Below, piece after piece: positions 58,040-64,000 of a stretch of 64,000 nt of DNA (positions within the stretch are counted from its first letter, which is position 1; the number at the start of each line of letters is the position of its first letter). Position numbers and translations under genes: made by a program. The notes beneath the pieces are model-generated. The model ran no database searches. It saw nothing but the letters and a program-made list of their open reading frames with translations, and was not told the origin of the DNA. Source of the DNA: Phaeosaccion multiseriatum (lineage: Eukaryota > Ochrophyta, other classes); contig OZ218952.1 of assembly GCA_965112735.1 (NCBI GenBank), forward strand, positions 1,178,001 to 1,242,000, read 5' to 3'.

Positions 58040-58977
58040 TTAGTAGTCTCCTCCCTCCTCCCCGCCGAACATATCCATGCCTCCTCCCATGTCGACCTCC
58101 TCCTCCTCCTCCTTCTCCTCTACTGGTGCGGCTGCGGCGGCATCTCCACCTCCTCCACCTCCCCCGCCTCCACCTGAAAAGACAAAATTAAGAGCAGGCA
58201 TGTGGTTGGCGAGGTTAGACGAGAGAGAGTGGTGAAAGGGCAGCGACATGGGGGACATGTGTGCCCGTGACGTGTGGGGTTGCGGCAAGGGGGCGAAGAC
58301 TAGAAGCGCGTGCTTCTCTCCTTGAACAGCATGCGGTGCCTCCATGCTCCACGTCCTCCTTCCGTACCTCCTCCTGATCCCGGCGCGGCCAGGAACTTTT
58401 CGCACCCCTCCGACTTCTCAAGCATGCTCGCGAAGAGGTTGGTCCAGTATGCTGGCACGGAGTTGCCTAGGACGGGGGCAAGGGAGGGGGGGGTAGGTGA
58501 GGTAAGTAAGAGCCGTGCCCTGTCACAACAACAGGGCGTCAAGGAAATGACTGAACAAGGCAGCATCTCAGTAATTCTCCCAGTCAGCCCCTTCCCTCCA
58601 ATGCATTCTCTCGTGCTCCTTACCTGATGCCGTGATGACGGAGGTCAGGTTCTCGGCGCTGAGCGCGACGCCTGCAGGACATGACAAAGGAAAGGAAAGG
58701 AGTGACAAAAAGGAATAAATGAGGACGAGGCTCGCTCCACAAGCAGGCTGCTGCTACAGAAGAATGAGCGACACAAAGTGCCAACAGCGAACGGCACACA
58801 AGTTCTTGGGTCGTTGCAGAGATTGCTGCTCTCCCTCTTCCCCTTCCCACCACCTCCATCGGCCCTGGCCACCTCCTTCTTTCGCCCTGTACCTGCATCC
58901 TCGCACAAGAGCGCGGAGAGGGAGACGACGAGCTCGTTCTTGGCTCCATCAGAGATCTCGGAGATAGGGGTGGCCAT
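58040..58977 (-). CDS. RPLP1: 60S acidic ribosomal protein P1
   Basis: Four exons (58977-58893, 58671-58624, 58466-58368, 58173-58040) close in phase to 121 aa, the normal P1 length. The helical dimerisation domain reads ELVVSLSALLCEDAG, ALSAENLTSVITASGNSVP and YWTNLFASMLE, followed by the Gly/Ala hinge and an acidic tail. P1 pairs with P2 on the uL10 stalk base to recruit translational GTPases. The tail ends VDMGGGMDMFGGEEGGDY instead of the near-universal (S/D)DDMGFGLFD, so the GTPase- and ribosome-inactivating-protein-binding end is changed. Confidence 0.85.
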
Positions 58978-60345
58978 CGCTATTGCTGTTGGAGCTCTCT
59001 ACACAATGCTTTAGGCGCCATCCGACCACGAACCACGAGATTACGTATGGGGTTACGTAAGGAGAACTCCCTCATCCTTTTTTTCATCGGCTCCAGCTCC
59101 AGAGGACGGACGTTGCTGCAGATATTTCTGCTCGCACACTCCCTTCTGCTGTGATGGTGATGATGAGGGACCTGTGGACACGAATGCTCTCTGCCTCCGC
59201 GCGCTGATTGAGTAGAAGTGAGAGATAAAGGAAAACTGAAACTTCAAATTCCTTCTACCCGGGGGCTTGTGCGAGCGCACAACGTCCCCGCCCCCATGCA
59301 ATGAGCATGCACAATGTCCCCGCCCCCATACAATACGCCCCCTCCCCCCCGCCGCGCCCCCCCCCCCCTCCTCCTCCTCCTCCTCCTCCTCCTCCTCCTC
59401 GTCCTGATCTGGCTGCTGATCCAGTGAACATCTTCCTTCGCCCTCTGTTCGCCCGCTCTAGCTAGCTACAAGGAACAGAGCCCAGAACTATCATCATCTC
59501 ACTCGTCCTCAGAACTGGCTGGCTGGCTGGGCGGCGGGGCGACGACCCTAGATTCGAATTCCTGATGCCTTGCTTATTGAGCTACATCGCTGTTGCCGAT
59601 GTCAGCTGGCAGGCTATCAGCTATTCGCTTGCCGGCGCAGCCGCGCGCTACTATCAGCTATCGCCGGCGCCACCACCACCGGCAGGCTATCAGCTATCCC
59701 CCCCCCTCGACCCCCCCGCCCCGCCCCCCCCCTCAGGTACAGGGAGAGAAAGAGCTAGCCTCCAAGTGTACTGGCTGCCCGCGTGAACCGGCTGTTGGAA
59801 GGCCTCATATTAGATGGTCCTTAATGGTCTCTGTGTTTTAAATAGGAAGCAAGATGGTCCTGCGCTCCTGAAGCGCGTCAGTAATTCGCAGATCACAAAT
59901 GGCATCGCCATCTCTGTGTCCTATATGAGGTAGATCTTGTAAAGCAAGCGGCTGAGACGCTTTGCTCCACACGGCGCGAAATAGCCCAGTACGCTATAGC
60001 GCATCAGGGGTCGACTCCCTCACGATGGTTCGTAAATTACGGCTTGCCCGTTTTCACCGTTTGGGGCGGGAAAGTTTATGTATTCGGAAAATCTGGCACG
60101 TGAAACTAAAATTCCTGCCCGTTGAGAGATCTGTGGGAGATCGGGTAAATTCCATTGTATAGAAGAGAGATCCTCTAGCCTCTAACCCATCCAACAAGAA
60201 TGTGCATCGGTGGGACGAGGGGAGGACTCCATTTTCAGCCATGATCTGTAATGCCTCAGTGCTCGCTCGGAGAGAGCAGAGCTGGGAACAGCCAAAGGAG
60301 GCAAGGCGGGCTTCTCCCAGGCTTTGAGCCCAAGGGGAGGGCAAG
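58978..60345. other. Repeat-rich intergenic region
   Basis: No gene is seen. It holds a short duplication of GTCCCCGCCCCCAT (59284 and 59318), a (CCT)n run (59370-59400), and the GATAGC repeat copy C. Confidence 0.5.
59541..60016. repeat. GATAGC-rich dispersed repeat, copy C
   Basis: The left part (CCTGATGCCTTGCTTATTGAGCTA) aligns with copy A at 22131; the right end TATAGCGCATCAGGGGTCGA (59993) is the inverted counterpart. GCTATCAGCTAT words fill 59612-59700. Confidence 0.6.
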
Positions 60346-62371
60346 ATGAGTACGGCATCCGTGTTCGCCGCCAGTGCAGGAGCGGATGCGGTGATGAATA
60401 ACATTGCTCCTGGGGCTGGGACTGTGAGCGAGAGGGATCGCAGACTGCTGGAGAGGGAGGCAAAGTATAGGCAGAGGAGGCGAGACAGCGCTGCCACGGG
60501 GGAGAGTAGCATCCCTATTCAGAATCAACCGCCTCAGCACGATGCCACGAGCTTTGAGGCGAGGGAGCAGCTGCGGCAGGACTTTGCCGACGCTGCTGGA
60601 GACTCTCAGCAGATGTCTATCACTGCTGCGGCTGCGGGTGGAGGATCGGGAGGAGGGGGAGATGCCACGGGTGGTGCGACTCAACGAAGGAGCAGCGGAG
60701 GAGGGGTACTGCAAGCGCTGGAAAAAGACGCCTCCTCTGGCGACATTTTGGGCCTGGGAAGGGAAGGAAGAGGAGAAATTGCCGCTACCGGCGTGGACAG
60801 CATTCGAGACAGAAAGTACCAGGAGAAGCGACGCCTCTACGAACAGCAACAGCAGCAGCAGCAGCAGCATCCCCCACAAAGAGGAGCGCCTGTGAGTACC
60901 GGACCACCTGGTGGGCACCACCCGAGGGAGGCCCAACAACAGCACCTGCAGGAGGAGGGTCCTCCACGTGGTGAAAAGAACTCGCAGAGACTCTATGCAG
61001 AGCAGCTGGTGAGAGACCAGGTAGCTGGTGAGGCTGTGCGAGCGGCAGAGCGGGCAAGGCAAGAAATGCATGAGCGCACGGTGCAACAGCAGCAGCAGCA
61101 GCAGCAGCAGTCCTCTGGGCAGCACCCTCACCCCTCTCAATCTCCACAGAGGGGTGCTACTACTGCAGCCCCGGACCCCAAGGCGGTCTATGCGGCACAG
61201 CTCAAGAGGGACGAGGCGGTGGCCGAAGCAGTGCGTGCGGCGGAGAGAGAGAGGGAGGCCACACGACGCTTGTCAGGGGGGCATTCTCAACGCGGAGGAG
61301 GAGGAGGCCGTGGGGCTGCCGTTGCTGGCTCTCTCACACCACGCCACGGCCAGCTGAACCCCAAGGCTCTGTACGCGGAGCAGCTAAGGAGGGACCAATT
61401 GGTAGCGGAGGCTGCTAAAGCAGCGGAGATGGAGAGAGACAGGGCAAGACGCCCGTCGTGGGACCGAGAGAAGCACCAAGAGCAGCTTCATCAGCAACCA
61501 CATTTGGCGACGGCGGCAGTCGACCCAAAGGCACAGTACGCGAAGCAGCTGAGGAGGGACGAGATGGTGGCAGAGGCGGCGAGGGCCGCGGAAAAAGAGG
61601 CGCAAGAGAAGAGACGCCTCTCGGCAGCTCATGGCCAGCAGCAGCAGCAGACGCCAAGGAGGGTCGCGGCGGCTGTTGATCCCAAAGCGGCGTATGCGGA
61701 GCAGCTGAGGAGAGATGAGGCGGTAGCAGAGACCCTGCGCGCAGCGGAGCGGGAAAGGGAGGCCAAGAGGCGCCTGTCAGGAAGCCATCAGCAGCAGCAG
61801 CAGCTACCGCAGCGGCATCAGGCGCCAGCTGCAGACGCTCGGAGGACGTACGCCCAGCAGCTGGAGAGCGACAAGATGGCAGCTGATGCAGCCCGAGCGG
61901 CGGAGAGAAGCCGAGAGGAGAGGAGGTACTCCGAAGGGCGGGGAGGGACGAGTGGGCAGCAGCAGGGAGCGCTGATCATAGGCGGCGGGGTGGACACGCA
62001 GAGGGCGTACAAGCAGCAGATTGACCGCGATCAAGTCATGGCCACGGCCACTGCTGCCAATGCCGCTGCGGTACACGGAGGAGGGTACGGCGAGCGCACG
62101 AATGGTCACGATGGCACTCCGCAGCAGTCGTATGGGCAGCAGTACCAGCCGCAGCCGCAGCAGGGAGGGAGGTACGAGGTGCAGGAACAGACTTATGGGT
62201 TGCAGCAGCAGTCATACGAGCAGCAGCAACACTTGCGACATGCACCACCTGTCGACCCCAAGAGGGCCTACGCAGAGCAACTTGCACACGACGAGAGAGT
62301 GGCAGAGGCAGCCCGGGCAGCGGAGAGAGAGCGGGAGGCAAGACGAAACCCTTTGGAGAGCTCAGGGCCCC

Positions 62372-62412
<41 letters not shown>

Positions 62413-64000
62413 CAGTCCTATAGGCAACCGCAGCCACAGATGGACCCTCGCAAGGCCGCGCAAACCCTCTATGCCCAGCAGCTGGAGCAAGATATTCGGG
62501 CAAAGGCCGCTCTGCAGCAGCTGCAGCGTCCCACGCCACCCCAGCAGCAGCTGCAGCAGCAGCCAGTGACTGGTGGAGGGGGAGGAGGAAGGGCCTTTGC
62601 AGAGCTGGGGGGCGGGGCAGATCACATGCGAGAGGCGCAGCTTCGAACCATTCAGCAAGCGCAGCAACACCAGCAGCAGCTGCAGCAGCAGTACATGCAG
62701 CAGCAGCAGCAGTTGGTGATACAGGGCAGGTCCCGTGATGCCCAAGTGGCGGCGCTGCAGGCCACCAATGAGGCTCCTGTGGGCCGAGGACAGCTTGGGC
62801 CTGGATGGGAAATTGGGCCTCTGGGACAGCCTGTGAGGAAGGAGATGCACGCAGGCAATCGCCACGACCAGAAGCGAGGCTACGAGGCGGTGGAGCAGGG
62901 CCTGCCTCTCCCCAACGCATTCGCCACGGCCATGGGCGTCCCACAACACACACACCAGTACCTCGGGGGTACGTCGGACGAGCCCCTCGCTGCCACCCTC
63001 GCTGCCACGCTTGCTGCTTCTGCTGGTGGCGGTGCTCCTGGTGCGGAGACTGTGGGAGGAGGAGGAGGAGGAGGAGGAGGGGGGGGGGTTGGGGGAGGTG
63101 CCGGCAGAGGGTCAAGGGGGGGGGGGCTTGATGACTTGATGGGCATTGACCGCATGGAGAAGCAAGCTCGTGCGACGGCGATGAACGAGCTTCTGCAGCA
63201 GCAGATGCGCGAGGCGGCGGACCGAAAGAAGGTGAGGGAGGGAGGGAGGGAGGGAGGAAGGGGGGAAGGGAGGGAGGAAGGGAGGGAGGAAGGGAGGAAG
63301 GGAGGAAGGGAGGAAGGGAGGGAGGGACAGAGGGAGGGAGGGAGGGAGGGAGGGAGGAAGCGAGGAGTGGAGGGAGAATTCTTGTGAAAGGAAATGGAGG
63401 GGCGCGTTGTGTTAGGCTTGTACTGCATCATCCGAGTCCTTCTCGGCTCCTTTTGCCTCCCTCGTCCCGCCCCCCCTCTCCGACACACCCGTCCACTCGC
63501 TGCGTGCTTGCGTGCACTCCTCCAGCTGGACAAGGAGAAGCGAGACGCAGAGGAAAGGGCGGACAATGAGCGAATCGAACGCGAGCTGAAGGAGATTGAG
63601 GACCAACGGAAGGAAGAAGACCGCAAGGAAAAGGCGCTGAAGGAAGCAAAGCTCAAGGAAGAAGATGAGGCGAGGCTCGCATTGAGAAAGAAGCTGGCCG
63701 CTGAAGAAGAGAGGAAGCGAGCAGAGCAAGAGAGGAAGGAGGAGGAGCGGCTTGAGCGAGATAGGAGAGAGCTGGCAGCGGCGGAGGCGGCGGAGTTGGC
63801 GGCAGAGGCGAGGAGAAGAGCAGGGCAGCTCCTCCCGGCTGCTGCGGTTGGACCTACTGGTGCTCAGCGAGAGCCTTCTCAGATGCCAGAACAACATCAG
63901 CAACTACATCGGCCGTTGGAAAACCCGCCCCACGGCCCGCATCAGGTCCGGCAGCAGCATCACGGAAGTGTGGTCGAGGAGCAGCAGGAGCAGCAGCAGC
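60346..64000 (+). CDS. Tandem-repeat coiled-coil protein, 3' end outside window
   Basis: Two exons join in phase: 60346-63231 and 63526 to the edge, both open. The protein carries at least eight degenerate repeats of about 45 residues: a YAEQLRRDEAVAEAVRAAER core then a basic RRLSG-like segment and a Gln/Gly/Pro linker, at roughly 60985, 61184, 61365, 61530, 61689, 61848, 62006, 62264 and 62467. Further on it has GWEIGPLGQPVRKEM and, in exon 2, a long charged helix (KEEDRKEKALKEAKLKEEDE). CAG runs give polyglutamine between repeats. The repeat style and final charged helix recall centrosome/basal-body coiled-coil proteins such as CSPP1, but I cannot confirm a family. Repeat divergence suggests old internal duplications under constraint. 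Confidence 0.7.

Overview
The window is eukaryotic nuclear DNA. Genes are split by short GT-AG introns, the sequence is GC-rich and full of tri- and tetranucleotide microsatellites, and there are no rRNAs, no convincing tRNAs and no prokaryotic operons. Three predicted proteins (positions 2680, 10514 and 54935) begin with a signal peptide followed by Phe at or near the cleavage site (HAHG-F, AAA-F, GQA-F). This is the bipartite plastid-targeting signature of algae with a red-derived secondary plastid, so the best guess is a photosynthetic stramenopile. A CCDC180-type protein suggests a flagellate stage. I cannot name the genus.

Layout. 1-2470 (-): CCDC180-like coiled-coil gene, running off the left edge. 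2680-4450 (+): plastid-targeted YjbQ/UPF0047 protein. 5875-6672 (-): protein phosphatase inhibitor 2. 6936-8499 (+): two-module glyoxalase/VOC protein with a 22-nt microexon. 8978-10514 (-): plastid Mpv17/PMP22 protein. 10.87-12.6 kb: a decayed ankyrin gene, then a 520-bp foldback element with perfect 30-bp inverted ends. 12604-16332 (-): JmjC protein. 16560-22086 (+): PRMT9-type arginine methyltransferase. 22519-23994 (+): seven-helix membrane protein. 24581-38063 (+): the Mot1/BTAF1 SNF2 ATPase. 38.1-38.9 kb: ankyrin fragment. 39066-43386 (-): ASNSD1-type asparagine synthetase-like protein. 43614-44144 (+): mitochondrial ribosomal protein bL28. 44489-54781 (-): protein with four cyclic-nucleotide-binding domains. 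54935-56552 (+): plastid-targeted Rre1/Ycf29-type response regulator. 58040-58977 (-): ribosomal stalk protein P1. 60346-64000 (+): tandem-repeat coiled-coil protein, running off the right edge.

The genes do not form one pathway. Their arrangement is informative: five pairs are head-to-head with only about 150-265 bp between start codons, which points to shared bidirectional promoters. Exon joins were checked by splice dinucleotides and reading phase. The chains for CCDC180-like, YjbQ, IPP-2, VOC, Mpv17, JmjC, ASNSD1, the 3' two thirds of BTAF1, the receptor-like gene, Rre1, P1 and most of the four-cNMP gene close in phase. Unresolved joins are stated in the entries.

The most unusual signals are non-genic: (i) a 10-13 bp motif (GTATCACCAACTG and its complement) scattered through exons of unrelated genes in both orientations and several reading frames, usually beside CTG/CAG runs; (ii) a second dispersed motif (CCACTGCCATCC); (iii) a GATAGC-rich dispersed repeat with tRNA-like box A/box B ends; and (iv) long pyrimidine satellites lying directly against 3' splice sites.
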